Below are positions 8,419 to 17,109 of a stretch of DNA of 64,000 bases, in pieces. The stretch comes from Flavobacterium urumqiense (GTDB taxonomy: Bacteria; Bacteroidota; Bacteroidia; Flavobacteriales; Flavobacteriaceae). The notes below the pieces were generated by a model. It saw nothing but the letters and a program-made list of their open reading frames with translations. It did not search any database and had not been told where the DNA came from. Positions within the stretch are counted from its first letter, which is position 1. Every line of letters starts with the position of its first letter. The stretch lies in assembly GCF_900108015.1 (NCBI RefSeq), contig NZ_FNVP01000003.1, positions 250,700 to 314,699 of the forward strand. The letters are read 5' to 3'. The translations under genes and the position numbers were made by a program.

Positions 8419-8535
8419 GAGGAAATCCAAGGAATTGAAATTCTTTTTGATTTTTTAATTTCGCAAATGATTTGAATTTTTGTTTAATGGAAAATAAAAG
8501 GTTTTAATATGTAAATTAGCAGGAAAAATAATTTG

Positions 8536-9237
8536 ATGAATACGAAAACTACTTTTTTTAGCGATGTCTCTAAAAAAGAATTCCTTATTGCGGAGAAAGT
8601 TTCCGGAAAAACAATCAGGAATCCCATATTGGCATTAATCCAAAAAGATTATCCTGATTTTAGTAGTGATAACTTTATTTCAATTAGTGAGTTGAATCTA
8701 TATCGAGAAAAGTACATTTCAAATTATTTATTGGTTGAAATAGGAGAACTTTCTAATCTGGAAGCTAAGGTTATTGGTTCTTTAGAAGAAGATAAATCAT
8801 TAGTAAGTACTGTAGAAGATGAGGTTGGAGTTCGCACTTTTGGTCAAATAGTGGCAGATAAAGTGGCTGCTTTTGGCGGAAGCTGGAAATTTATAATCTT
8901 TTTTGGAGTATTTATTGTTTTATGGATTTTGGCCAATATTTATATTCTAATGAATAAAGGATTCGACCCTTATCCTTTTATTTTGTTGAATTTAATTTTA
9001 TCCTGTTTAGCCGCTCTTCAAGCTCCGGTGATTATGATGAGTCAAAATCGTCAGGAAGAAAAAGATAGACAAAGGGCCAAAAAAGATTATATGATCAATC
9101 TGAAATCAGAACTCGAAATCAGAATGCTTCATGAAAAACTGGATCATTTGATTATGCACCAACAAGAAGAATTAATAGAAATTCAAAAAGTTCAAATCGA
9201 AATGATGAATGATATTTTGACTCGAATAAGTAAATAG
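8536..9237 (+). CDS. DUF1003 family membrane protein
   Basis: A 233-residue protein with a soluble N-terminal half and two membrane helices (about residues 118-136 and 147-167). In between lies the DUF1003 signature: GQIVADKVAAFGGSWKFI, DPYPFILLNLILSCLAALQAPVIMMSQNRQ. A long C-terminal coiled coil follows (RQRAKKDYMINLKSELEIRM and beyond). I start at ATG 8536; a TTG immediately before it could be read as the start but adds only one residue. The function of DUF1003 is unknown. Confidence 0.85.
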   Translation: MNTKTTFFSDVSKKEFLIAEKVSGKTIRNPILALIQKDYPDFSSDNFISISELNLYREKYISNYLLVEIGELSNLEAKVIGSLEEDKSLVSTVEDEVGVRTFGQIVADKVAAFGGSWKFIIFFGVFIVLWILANIYILMNKGFDPYPFILLNLILSCLAALQAPVIMMSQNRQEEKDRQRAKKDYMINLKSELEIRMLHEKLDHLIMHQQEELIEIQKVQIEMMNDILTRISK

Positions 9238-9267
9238 GATTTATTAAAATAAGAAAAAAGTTGTCGC

Positions 9268-9546
9268 TCAATAGTGTTTGTACAGGTAGCCGACAATCAT
9301 AAAAAGACCATTGATAATTGCCATACCAATTAGTAGATTTTTGTAATTTCTCTTTTTGTCGAAAAAGTTTAAACTCACAATTCCTAAAAATAATAGCGTA
9401 GTATAAATAGCAGGATACATCTGAAAAGCAGCCACAAAATTTCCTTTCAAAAGCAAGAATAATCCTCTCTGAAATCCGCATCCCAAACACTCCACTCCAA
9501 AGAATGTTTTGCTTAAACAAGGAAACATATATTTTTCTAAATCCAA
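9268..9546 (-). CDS. DUF2752 family small membrane protein
   Basis: A 92-residue protein with the DUF2752 hallmark CLGCGFQRGLFLLLKGNFVAAFQMYPAIY (a variant of CPxCGxTRA) and two or three membrane helices. The family is widespread in Bacteroidota and of unknown function; the invariant cysteine pair may bind metal or be redox-active, which is inference. It is convergent with the DUF1003 gene 30 nt away, and divergent from the small membrane protein at 9648. Confidence 0.8.
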   Translation of the reverse strand: MDLEKYMFPCLSKTFFGVECLGCGFQRGLFLLLKGNFVAAFQMYPAIYTTLLFLGIVSLNFFDKKRNYKNLLIGMAIINGLFMIVGYLYKHY

Positions 9547-9600
9547 TGGTTTTTATTTTTACAATTTTACGAAAAAATAAGAAACGGTTGAGATAATAAA

Positions 9601-9628
9601 TTGATGCAATTTAAATTCATTACTTTTG
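9601..9628 (+). promoter_or_regulatory. promoter for the 9648 small gene and smr gene
   Basis: TTG (9601-9603), 17 nt, then TACTTTTG (9621-9628): a full match to the Bacteroidota -33/-7 pattern. The predicted start of transcription is near 9634, leaving a leader of about 14 nt. Confidence 0.65.
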
Positions 9629-9647
9629 GAAACTGATAGATAAAGAG

Positions 9648-9830
9648 ATGAAAAAAATTATAATTCCAATAATGGTTTTGGCAATAATTATTGCTTTGTA
9701 TGAGCAGGTGAGTCCAGAAAAAAATGTGTATATAATGGTAATTGCAATCGTAATTTTTATGATGGGAATGATGCAATTGAGTGCCAAGATACCAAGTAAA
9801 AATCAAGATAAAGAAGACGAAAATGTTTAA
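9648..9830 (+). CDS. small membrane protein preceding Smr-domain gene
   Basis: 60 residues with two predicted membrane helices (IIIPIMVLAIIIALYEQV and VYIMVIAIVIFMMGMMQL) and a charged tail (SKNQDKEDENV). It has an excellent promoter and its end overlaps the start of the Smr-domain gene by 8 nt, which argues that it is truly translated. I know no function; this small gene upstream of an Smr protein appears to be a Flavobacteriaceae arrangement. Confidence 0.65.
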   Translation: MKKIIIPIMVLAIIIALYEQVSPEKNVYIMVIAIVIFMMGMMQLSAKIPSKNQDKEDENV

Positions 9831-10374
9831 TAAAGGAGATAAAGTTTCAGTGCTTGACGAAGCCATAAATGGAGTAGTGTTATCAGTCAAAGATAAACAG
9901 GTTTTGGTAGAAACAGAGGATGGATTTACGATGACATTTTTGGTCAACGAGTTAATTAAGATAAACGATTCCAGTAACTTAATGGATTCTATTAGAAGAA
10001 TTAATGTAGATGAAATTGCAAAGGAAAAAGAGATTCCAAAACCAAGAAGTTTCGTTAAAGAACGCAAAGACAAGCACGAAATTTCAGCTCCGGAGTTTGA
10101 TCTGCACATCGAAAAATTGGTTCCTAGTAAGCGTGACATGTCTAATTATGACATTCTGACTTTGCAAACGGATACTGCAAAACGACACATAGAATTTGCT
10201 ATTCGCAATCGCATTCCGAAGATCGTTTTTATTCATGGTGTTGGTGAAGGAGTCTTAAAAGCGGAATTGGATTTCTTATTAGGACGTTATGATAATATCG
10301 CTTTTCAGGAAGGAAATTATCAAAAATACGGACAAGGCGCAACAGAAGTTTTTATCAAACAAAGCACTAAATAA
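9823..10374 (+). CDS. Smr-domain protein (DUF2027-like)
   Basis: 183 residues from MFNKGDKVSVLDEAINGVVL. The N-terminus has an SH3-like/KOW-like beta fold (about residues 1-45). The Smr domain is C-terminal, with DLHIEKLVPS and the nuclease-associated IHGVGEGVLK motif, ending in QGATEVFIKQ. Smr domains, also found in MutS2, bind or nick nucleic acids and in some bacteria rescue collided ribosomes; the role here is inferred. An upstream alternative start at 9781 gives 14 extra residues that overlap the previous gene and fit no family, so 9823 is chosen. Confidence 0.8.
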   Translation: MFNKGDKVSVLDEAINGVVLSVKDKQVLVETEDGFTMTFLVNELIKINDSSNLMDSIRRINVDEIAKEKEIPKPRSFVKERKDKHEISAPEFDLHIEKLVPSKRDMSNYDILTLQTDTAKRHIEFAIRNRIPKIVFIHGVGEGVLKAELDFLLGRYDNIAFQEGNYQKYGQGATEVFIKQSTK

Positions 10375-10400
10375 TATTGTTTTAGATTATTTTTAACAAT

Positions 10401-10461
10401 AAAAAAACGTCAGCTCGAGTAATTTTCGAACGAAAATAGTCTCTTTAACTGACGTTTTTTT
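10401..10461. terminator. bidirectional terminator with nested hairpin
   Basis: AAAAAAACGTCAG (10401-10413) pairs with CTGACGTTTTTTT (10449-10461). The loop holds a second inverted repeat, ATTTTCG/CGAAAAT. It lies between convergent genes ending at 10374 and 10512. Confidence 0.75.
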
Positions 10462-10511
10462 ATTCCTAAAAATGGAAATTATTAGGGTGTTATTCTACCT
10501 GATAATTGTAT

Positions 10512-11468
10512 TTAATTGGTGGTGTAAAGATCACCATAAATGTAGCTGTCTCCTAGTTTAAAATCATTGCTTCCTTTCTTCATGGTGACATTTTTAAGCA
10601 CTATTGTATGTTTAAATCCGGTTCCAAATGCAGTGGTAGTTACTTCTACAATTCCGCTTAAATTCGAAACTCCTGCTACGGCATTCCACTCTTCACTTAC
10701 GACAGGAGTTGAAGGAGTAGTTGTGTTACAAAAATAACTTCCCGTAAGTAAACCGGAAAATAATCGATAGGTGAGCTTGTTGTTAGTATCGCCAATAAGT
10801 CCGGTTCTTGGAGTATTTAATGGCGTTGCTGCACTTGCAATCAAGGTACGGTCTATGTCTAAAGTAAGTGATTCGCTGCTGTTGTAATTATAAATTTGGT
10901 TAGATGAACTGCATTTTTCCACTGTTTGGTCAAATCCAAAAGGCAATGCGGTTGCTGTAGTAACGTAATCACCAAAAGGGAATGTTTCGTAAACCTGAGT
11001 GCCACTGTTTTTGGCAAAAGTGACATTCTTGAAAACGATGTTGTGATTGTAACCAGTTATTCTAGTGCTGTTATCTTTTGCGTTTGTAGTTTTTACAGCA
11101 GTGGTGAATATTTGGATTTTACCAGCGGTAGCGGTCCATTGATCCGTCACAGTTGGAGTTATCGGAGGTATAGTTTCACAAATATTTGCAGTAGATATAG
11201 TTCCGTTATAAAATCGATACACTAATCTATTGGCGCTGTTAATATCTATTATTGCTGGTAAGCCAACCAAACTCGGCTCGTTATTAAATGTGCTTCTAGG
11301 GATTTCAAGAATTAATGATTCTTTATCTTTTAACTTGTAAATGATATTATTGGTACTGCAACTTTGTGTGGCAACAGCTTCAAAACTAATATCTTCTTGA
11401 ATTAAATTACCGTCATCACAACTATTTAGGAACAAGGCAACAAACAACAGGCTTACAACTCTTTTCAT
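10512..11468 (-). CDS. lipoprotein with two tandem homologous domains, unknown function
   Basis: 318 residues from MKRVVSLLFVALFLNSCDDG, a lipoprotein signal with Cys17 and following acidic residues that suggest outer-membrane export. The mature protein is an internal duplication. Each half runs C-S-x-N-x-I-Y, then SL-LEI or SL-LDI, then RLVYRFYNGT or KLTYRLFSGL, a P-PxxPxVxxxWxAxAG turn, a beta stretch, then NHNIVFKNVTF or KHTIVLKNVTM and a GD-containing end. No family is recognised. An upstream ATG at 11513 would put 15 non-signal residues in front and overlaps the promoter, so it is rejected. Confidence 0.75.
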   Translation of the reverse strand: MKRVVSLLFVALFLNSCDDGNLIQEDISFEAVATQSCSTNNIIYKLKDKESLILEIPRSTFNNEPSLVGLPAIIDINSANRLVYRFYNGTISTANICETIPPITPTVTDQWTATAGKIQIFTTAVKTTNAKDNSTRITGYNHNIVFKNVTFAKNSGTQVYETFPFGDYVTTATALPFGFDQTVEKCSSSNQIYNYNSSESLTLDIDRTLIASAATPLNTPRTGLIGDTNNKLTYRLFSGLLTGSYFCNTTTPSTPVVSEEWNAVAGVSNLSGIVEVTTTAFGTGFKHTIVLKNVTMKKGSNDFKLGDSYIYGDLYTTN

Positions 11469-11485
11469 TTTTATAATATTTGAAA

Positions 11486-11513
11486 CAAAAATAGAATTTT
11501 TAATTTGTTCCAA
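11486..11513 (-). promoter_or_regulatory. promoter of the duplicated lipoprotein gene
   Basis: On the minus strand, TTG (11511-11513), 17 nt, then TATTTTTG (11486-11493). It matches the Bacteroidota consensus and predicts a start of transcription about 10 nt upstream of the ATG at 11468. Confidence 0.6.
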
Positions 11514-11635
11514 TTACATTCCTATTCAAAAACATGGAATTTAACAACATATTAGTTTTTTAAATTTAAAAAAAAGACTGTTAAAGCTTTATCGAAATGG
11601 ATGGATTACGGTAATTTAAAGCGAAAACAATTCAT

Positions 11636-11643
11636 TATCTTTG
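11636..11643 (+). promoter_or_regulatory. -7 element for rarD
   Basis: TATCTTTG ends 18 nt before the chosen ATG at 11662. No TTG is evident near -33. Reading the gene from the TTG at 11641 would start inside this box, which supports ATG 11662. Confidence 0.45.
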
Positions 11644-11661
11644 CCACAATTTATAGCATAT

Positions 11662-12582
11662 ATGAGACTTAACAAATACTATTTAGCCGCTTTTTCTGCC
11701 TTTTTTATTTGGGGATTTTTTAGTTTAGCATTAAAACCGTTACATAATTACCCTTCTTTGGATATTTTGTTTTACCGCGTTTTTTTTAGTGTAACGACAA
11801 TGCTATTGATTAATCTTTGTTTTAGAAAAAAAGTGCTAAAAAAAGATTGGAATCAGTTCAAAAAGATGACTGCAAAACAAAAGCGAAGTGTGATAGTATT
11901 GACACTTGGTGGTGGTGTGTTTTTGTCTTCAAACTGGTTTGTTTTTATATATGTAATGAATCATATAAGTGTAAAAGCCGCTTCGTTAGCGTATTTAATA
12001 TGTCCCATTTTAACTACGATATTGGCTTTTTTTATATTAAAAGAAAAACTGAGTAAATGGCAGTGGTTTGCTGTTATGATAAGTGTTTTTAGTTGTGTTC
12101 TATTATCATTGAATCATTTTGAAGATATTTTTTATAGCTTGATTACAGCTGCAACTTATGCAATGTACATTATCAGTCAACGAAAAAACAGTGAAATCGA
12201 TAAATTTTTGGTACTGACTATTCAGTTGGTTTTTACAGCACTGATTTTGATCCCTTTTTATCCAAATTACAGTGGAGCGTTACCCACAGAATCTCTGTTT
12301 TATGGCTGTTTGTCAGTAATAGTAGTTTGTTTTACAATTATTCCCTTATTTTTAAATTTGTACGCTTTGCAAGGAATTAATTCTTCAGCGGTTGGGATTA
12401 TGATTTATATAAATCCAATAATTGGTTTTTTGATCGCTATTTTTTATTACAAAGAGCAAGTTACTGCCCTTCAATTGTTTTCTTATTTTCTGATTTTGGT
12501 TTCTATAGTGGTGTTTAATGAGGAACTTATTTTTGCAAGAAAATTGAAAATGGCACCATCTGAAATAGAAGGTTTAAAATAA
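11662..12582 (+). CDS. rarD: RarD-type EamA/DMT transporter
   Basis: 306 residues from MRLNKYYLAAFSAFFIWGFF, with about ten membrane helices in the two-repeat arrangement of the drug/metabolite transporter superfamily. RarD-like features are the opening SAFFIWGFFSLALKPL, the central SNWFVFIYVMNHISVKAASLAYLICPI and the late YINPIIGFLIAIFYYKEQ. The substrate is unknown; some relatives export amino acids or chloramphenicol. The cysteine desulfurase gene starts 18 nt downstream, so the two are probably co-transcribed. Confidence 0.8.
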   Translation: MRLNKYYLAAFSAFFIWGFFSLALKPLHNYPSLDILFYRVFFSVTTMLLINLCFRKKVLKKDWNQFKKMTAKQKRSVIVLTLGGGVFLSSNWFVFIYVMNHISVKAASLAYLICPILTTILAFFILKEKLSKWQWFAVMISVFSCVLLSLNHFEDIFYSLITAATYAMYIISQRKNSEIDKFLVLTIQLVFTALILIPFYPNYSGALPTESLFYGCLSVIVVCFTIIPLFLNLYALQGINSSAVGIMIYINPIIGFLIAIFYYKEQVTALQLFSYFLILVSIVVFNEELIFARKLKMAPSEIEGLK

Positions 12583-12600
12583 TTTTATAATTTTCAAATA

Positions 12601-13725
12601 ATGAAAAAAGTATACCTCGATAATGCCTCTACAACAGCAATTCGCACTGAAGTGATTCAGGAAATGACCAAAGTAATGACGGAAGATTTCGGAAATCCAT
12701 CATCAACGCATAGTTTTGGTCGGAATGCCAAAAGCATTTTAGAACTTTCCAGAAAATCTATCGCAAAGCATTTTAAAATTACTGCACAGGAAATTATTTT
12801 CACCTCTTGCGGAACCGAAGCCAATAATTGGATTCTTCGTTCGGTAGTTAAAGATTTAAAAGTAAAACGTATAATAACCAGTAAAATAGAGCATCATGCC
12901 GTTTTGTATACCCTATTGTCGTTGCAAAGTGAGTATGGTATTCAAATTGATTATGTTGCGGTTAAACCTAATGGTGAAATTGACATCACTGATTTAGTGC
13001 AATTACTTTCACAGGAAACAAAAACTTTGGTTAGCCTGATGCATGTCAACAATGAAACAGGAACTATTTTGGATTTAGAAAGAGTAGGACGTATTTGTAA
13101 GCAATATAACGTATTGTTTCATTCAGATACCGTGCAATCAATAGGGAAAACTGAAATAGATTTACAAGCTATTCCCATTGATTTTATTGTGGCAAGCGCA
13201 CATAAATTTCATGGGCCTAAAGGTGTTGGATTTGCTTTTGTTCGCAAAAATTCGGGTTTGCAACCTATTTTTTATGGTGGCGAACAAGAAAAAGGATTGA
13301 GAGCAGGAACCGAAGCGGTACACCAAATCGCTGGAATGGCAAAAGCTTTAGAACATTCCTATATTAATTTAGAAACGGAAAGAACTTATATTTTTGAATT
13401 AAAAAACTATCTGATTACGCAACTTGAAATTGAATTTCCAGCAGTAGTAATAAATGGAACTGTCGATGGATTTTACAATATCTTGAATGTTTTATTGCCT
13501 TTTTCAGAAGATAAAACAGCAATGATTTTATTCCATTTAGATATGAAAGGGATTGCAGTTTCCCGCGGAAGTGCCTGCCAGTCTGGTACTATAAAACCAT
13601 CCCATGTGTTAGCAGAAATGCTTTCAAATGAAGATTTAAAAAAACCTAGTTTACGTATTTCTTTTAGTCATTATAATACAAAAGAGGATATCGATTTGCT
13701 AATAGAAGCATTGAAAAGCATATAA
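12601..13725 (+). CDS. cysteine desulfurase (NifS/IscS family)
   Basis: A 374-residue class V PLP enzyme that removes sulfur from cysteine for Fe-S or thio-modification. Motifs: VYLDNASTT at the N-terminus, GNPSSTH, the EHHA histidine stretch, PLP lysine Lys202 in SAHKFHGPKG, and the catalytic cysteine Cys326 in SRGSACQSGT with the longer active-site loop of the IscS/NifS group. The following RISFSHYNT closes the family pattern. It lies behind rarD. No iscU or suf genes are adjacent, so the sulfur acceptor cannot be told from context; tRNA thiolation is one option. Confidence 0.88.
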   Translation: MKKVYLDNASTTAIRTEVIQEMTKVMTEDFGNPSSTHSFGRNAKSILELSRKSIAKHFKITAQEIIFTSCGTEANNWILRSVVKDLKVKRIITSKIEHHAVLYTLLSLQSEYGIQIDYVAVKPNGEIDITDLVQLLSQETKTLVSLMHVNNETGTILDLERVGRICKQYNVLFHSDTVQSIGKTEIDLQAIPIDFIVASAHKFHGPKGVGFAFVRKNSGLQPIFYGGEQEKGLRAGTEAVHQIAGMAKALEHSYINLETERTYIFELKNYLITQLEIEFPAVVINGTVDGFYNILNVLLPFSEDKTAMILFHLDMKGIAVSRGSACQSGTIKPSHVLAEMLSNEDLKKPSLRISFSHYNTKEDIDLLIEALKSI

Positions 13726-13790
13726 GAAAATGGACTGAGAAGAAGGTTTTTTTGTTGAAACCTATCGGTGTACTACTTGATTCATTATTT

Positions 13791-14268
13791 TTATGAAACA
13801 GCCATTACGATTTTGCTTCAGCATATTTTTCCATTATTATTCGGGCTTTAAAATGGCGTGAACCACTTTTTTTCTTTTTTCATCTGGATTTGGAAGTACG
13901 GTATGAAAAACCGTTACAGTAGGTTTGTTTAAAGCCAGTATAAAAGCCAGTATGTAATCACCATATTCCCCACCAAAAGCACCAAACTCATTTTGTATAC
14001 AGACTAATTCAATATCACTTCTTTCGTTTATTTTTTCAGCAACTAGCCTGTAATCATCTAAAAAAGATGATGGTAAGGTATATTTAACGTCATCACCATA
14101 TTAAAAATGATTCTCATTATTTTGTAAAGCGAATACTTCAATTGGTAATGTATTGCCAAAAACAATTTTTACTGCATTTACAATGTCATTCGAAAAAGTT
14201 GCTATTCCGCACTCTATAGGCTGATAAGAACTTACCATTAGTATTTTTATTCCTTTTTCAAATTTCAT
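13791..14268 (-). pseudogene. GT4-type glycosyltransferase, truncated and broken
   Basis: Reading the minus strand from the ATG at 14268 gives MKFEKGIKILMVSSYQPIEC, then GIATFSNDIVNAVKIVFGN, the family's ECGIATF motif. A TAA occurs at codon 56 (14101-14103). The same frame then continues with KYTLPSSFLDDYRLVAEKI, ELVCIQNEFGAFGGEYGDYI and KPTVTVFHTVLPNPDEKRKK to a stop at 13837. After a frameshift, GKIC-SKIVMAVS (13791-13832) still resembles the next segment, ICxxSxKVVVM. Only about the first 160 of some 400 residues remain. It starts 13 nt after the GH130 gene, a common Bacteroidota pairing with such glycosyltransferases. Confidence 0.8.
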
Positions 14269-14281
14269 GATAATTCTTTTT

Positions 14282-15319
14282 TTAAGGTTGTTTTCTCAAT
14301 TCGAGAAGTAATTCATTAATATTCATTTTTGCAACGGCAATATGTTTGTCGGCCGCACCATAGTATATATAGAGATCTTCTGCAAATAATGAATAACCCG
14401 TTGGGAATACAATATCGCTGACTTCACCTTCGATCTCCCATTGTTTCGTTGGAGAAAAAAGCGGGTAGGGCAATCTGGATATCTCTATTTCAGGTTTTTC
14501 TAAATGCAATAAAGCAGCCTTAGCATCGTAGACTCTCCCCGTTGTCGTTTCGTGTACCCCATGATAAATTAACAACCATCCGTCAGCAGTTTCTATTGGA
14601 GGCACTCCGGCTCCAATGTAACTCATTTCGTAAGCATCTTTTGGATCTAAAATAATATGATCTGTTAAGTTCCTCAAATAATTTTCCCAAAAGGATGGGG
14701 TTAAATCTTTCCAGTCGTCAAATTTTACTATTTGAATACCCGGCCAAATTCGATGTAGAAAGACAAATTGGCCGTTTATTTTTCGGGGGAACAATACTAC
14801 ATCTTTATCGCGGAGTAATCTCATTTCATCGCTTTCTAACCCTATTTGTGTAAAAAGATTATAATATTCATGGTATTTGGGGTTTAGTTTTTTCGCATTG
14901 CAAAAATTCACGTGACTTTCATACTGCTTATAGCTAACCTGAGGGGTAATTATTCCATGTTTTTCAAAATGAATTAAATCTTTTGAAGTAGCAAGTGCCC
15001 CCATAGCGTTAATACCGTCATAAGCAGTATAGGTTATATAGTAAGTATCTTCAATTTTTACAATTCGGGCGTCTTCAACTCCTTGTTTTTCATAATCAAA
15101 TTCTTGGGTAATAATAGGTTTTTCCATTCTTTCCACTATTTTCGTAGGGCCTTCTGTCCTTGCATATCCAATAGTAGAGTAATTTCCCTTCTGAACAGCT
15201 CTGTATAAAATATGGACAGTATTTCCCTCTTGATAAATACCAGGATTTAAAACCCCTGTATTTTCAAATTCTTTTTCAGTAGGGCTGAGGATAATGCCTA
15301 GTTTTTCGATTGTAATCAT
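14282..15319 (-). CDS. GH130-family mannoside phosphorylase-like enzyme
   Basis: 345 residues with the five-bladed beta-propeller pattern of family GH130: GVLNPGIYQEGNTVHILYRA near the start, EDARIVKIEDTYYITYTAYDG carrying the conserved acidic residue, MSYIGAGVPPIETADGWLLIYHGV, and YSLFAEDLYIYYGAADKHIAVAK near the C-terminus. The family phosphorolyses or hydrolyses beta-mannosides; homologues are often mislabelled pesticidal protein Cry7Aa. It follows mlaEFD by 45 nt on the same strand and precedes a wrecked glycosyltransferase gene, so its synthetic partner may be lost. The exact substrate is unknown. Confidence 0.82.
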   Translation of the reverse strand: MITIEKLGIILSPTEKEFENTGVLNPGIYQEGNTVHILYRAVQKGNYSTIGYARTEGPTKIVERMEKPIITQEFDYEKQGVEDARIVKIEDTYYITYTAYDGINAMGALATSKDLIHFEKHGIITPQVSYKQYESHVNFCNAKKLNPKYHEYYNLFTQIGLESDEMRLLRDKDVVLFPRKINGQFVFLHRIWPGIQIVKFDDWKDLTPSFWENYLRNLTDHIILDPKDAYEMSYIGAGVPPIETADGWLLIYHGVHETTTGRVYDAKAALLHLEKPEIEISRLPYPLFSPTKQWEIEGEVSDIVFPTGYSLFAEDLYIYYGAADKHIAVAKMNINELLLELRKQP

Positions 15320-15364
15320 GGTTTGATATCATTTTGTATATACCTACATAAGAATCCTTTACCG

Positions 15365-16342
15365 CTATTTTTTTTGCTCTTTCAGTTTTGCTTTTTCCTG
15401 TTTTTTAAAATAACCCCGGAATAAAAAATTGTGTTTTAAAGCTTCCATATTTTCATTTAATCGGAAACTGGCTTCTTTAATATTTGTCATGGTGGAATCT
15501 ATTTTCAAAACTAATTTTGGGTCGTTTGAAAGATAATTTAAAGCGCCTTTTCCTTCTTTAACATTTTTGATAGTTGAGTTGAGATTGCTTACCACCTTAT
15601 TTATTTCGGTACTGGATTTGTCTAAATTGTGTACGATTGTTTTAATATTATTGGCTACAGCCGTATCTTTCAGCACACCAATCACATTATTTTTGTTGTC
15701 TAATGAACCAATAAGATGATTTAATTTTAGTACAGACTCCGTGGTTAATTTCCCTGTTATTTTTAAATACCGTATGGTTTCTTTTAAGTCTTTTGGTATA
15801 AGAGAATCTCGGATCAATAAACCGACCGTTCCTTTTCCTTTGATTATTTCTGCTGTGATTTCAAGTAAATCGGCTGTAAGTTGCGCTGCATTCTTATTAG
15901 TTATTCCAAGAGTATTTAACATTTCATCAGTGCGAACACGGTTTAAGGATTTAATTTCATCTCCGGGTTCAACCGGAAGTGCTGCTCCTTTACCCGGAAT
16001 AATATTTATAATCATACTTCCCACCAAACCATCAGAACCTATGATGGCTACCGCGTCTTTTTTTATATGACTAAAAAGGGTTTTATCTATAATCATATCC
16101 ACTTCTATAACGGAATCGTTTACCATATTGATTCCTCGAATTGTTCCTGAATTTACTCCTGAATATCGTACGTTATTGCCTATCTGTAATCCGTTGACGT
16201 TACTGAAGACTGCTTTTAAATGATTTGTTTTTCCAAACATTTTTTGTTTGTCACCAATAAAATAAACGGCGACAATAAAAATTAGTAACCCAATAATTAC
16301 AAAGATTCCAAGGCGTATTTTTTGTGATGTTGTTTGTTTCAT
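15365..16342 (-). CDS. mlaD: MlaD-family MCE lipid-transport protein
   Basis: 325 residues with one N-terminal membrane anchor (about residues 9-29, IRLGIFVIIGLLIFIVAVYF). The MCE domain follows (KAVFSNVNGLQIGNNVRYSG, GTIRGINMVNDSVIEVDMII, KDAVAIIGSDGLVGSMIINI). A long alpha-helical tail (residues 155-325) ends in KEQKK. MlaD hexamers carry phospholipids between the membranes. It is the third gene of mlaE-mlaF-mlaD, 8 nt after mlaF. The tail is longer than in E. coli MlaD, as is usual in Bacteroidota. Confidence 0.88.
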   Translation of the reverse strand: MKQTTSQKIRLGIFVIIGLLIFIVAVYFIGDKQKMFGKTNHLKAVFSNVNGLQIGNNVRYSGVNSGTIRGINMVNDSVIEVDMIIDKTLFSHIKKDAVAIIGSDGLVGSMIINIIPGKGAALPVEPGDEIKSLNRVRTDEMLNTLGITNKNAAQLTADLLEITAEIIKGKGTVGLLIRDSLIPKDLKETIRYLKITGKLTTESVLKLNHLIGSLDNKNNVIGVLKDTAVANNIKTIVHNLDKSSTEINKVVSNLNSTIKNVKEGKGALNYLSNDPKLVLKIDSTMTNIKEASFRLNENMEALKHNFLFRGYFKKQEKAKLKEQKK

Positions 16343-16350
16343 TTTTATAC

Positions 16351-17103
16351 TTATTTAAAAAAAGCTTGTACTTCAGGATCCGTTGAGGTTGATAATTCCT
16401 CAAAAGTTCCTTCGATATAATTCTTGCCATCAATCAATAAAATCATCCTATTCGATATTACTCTGGCACAGTCCAAATCGTGAGTAATTATGATGGACGA
16501 TGTATTGTATTTTTCCTGAATAGACTTCATTAAAAGCAGAATTTCTTTTGCCGTAATAGGATCTAATCCAGTTGTAGGTTCATCATAAAGAATTATTTTC
16601 GGTTGAAGAATTAGCGTTCTTGCTAAAGCTATTCTGCGTTTCATTCCACCCGAAAGCTCCTCAGGCATTAAATTTATAGTATGTGCTAAACCCACATTTT
16701 CCAAGGCTTGCATAACTATGGGAGTTGTGTCTTCAAGGACGCCAAATTTTTTGGTGTGACGCCGTAATGGAAATTCTAAATTTTCTCTAACGGTCATGGA
16801 ATCATATAATGCGCTACCTTGAAAAAGGAATCCAACTTCTGTTCGTAAGTCATCTAATTCATCCCGGTCAAGTTCACTAATCTCTTTTCCCATCACTTCA
16901 ATAGTGCCGCTGTCATGCTCTTCCAATCCAATAAGGCATTTTATCATTACTGACTTTCCAGAACCAGATTTTCCCATGATAACCACGTTTTCACCGTCAT
17001 ACAATACCATGTTAAAACCATTTAATACATGATTTTCACCATAGCTCTTCTTCAGCTCTTTGATTTCTATAATGGGTTTTAAATTTGGAACCGTTGTATC
17101 CAT
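16351..17103 (-). CDS. mlaF: MlaF-type ABC transporter ATPase
   Basis: 250 residues. Walker A is GKSGSGKS at 44-51, the ABC signature LSGGM at 149-153, and Walker B LYDEP at 171-175, followed by TTGLDP and the H-loop ITHDLDCARVI. It powers the MlaE permease, moving phospholipids across the periplasm to or from the outer membrane. It starts 6 nt after the mlaE stop. The family assignment rests on both sequence and the adjacent MlaE and MlaD genes. Confidence 0.9.
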   Translation of the reverse strand: MDTTVPNLKPIIEIKELKKSYGENHVLNGFNMVLYDGENVVIMGKSGSGKSVMIKCLIGLEEHDSGTIEVMGKEISELDRDELDDLRTEVGFLFQGSALYDSMTVRENLEFPLRRHTKKFGVLEDTTPIVMQALENVGLAHTINLMPEELSGGMKRRIALARTLILQPKIILYDEPTTGLDPITAKEILLLMKSIQEKYNTSSIIITHDLDCARVISNRMILLIDGKNYIEGTFEELSTSTDPEVQAFFK

Positions 17104-17109
17104 ATTAAT

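Noticed and set aside
9567..10139. 190-codon minus-strand frame across two small plus-strand genes
   Set aside because: Antisense to an Smr-domain protein with visible motifs and a good promoter; its translation is low-complexity (Ser, Leu, His runs).
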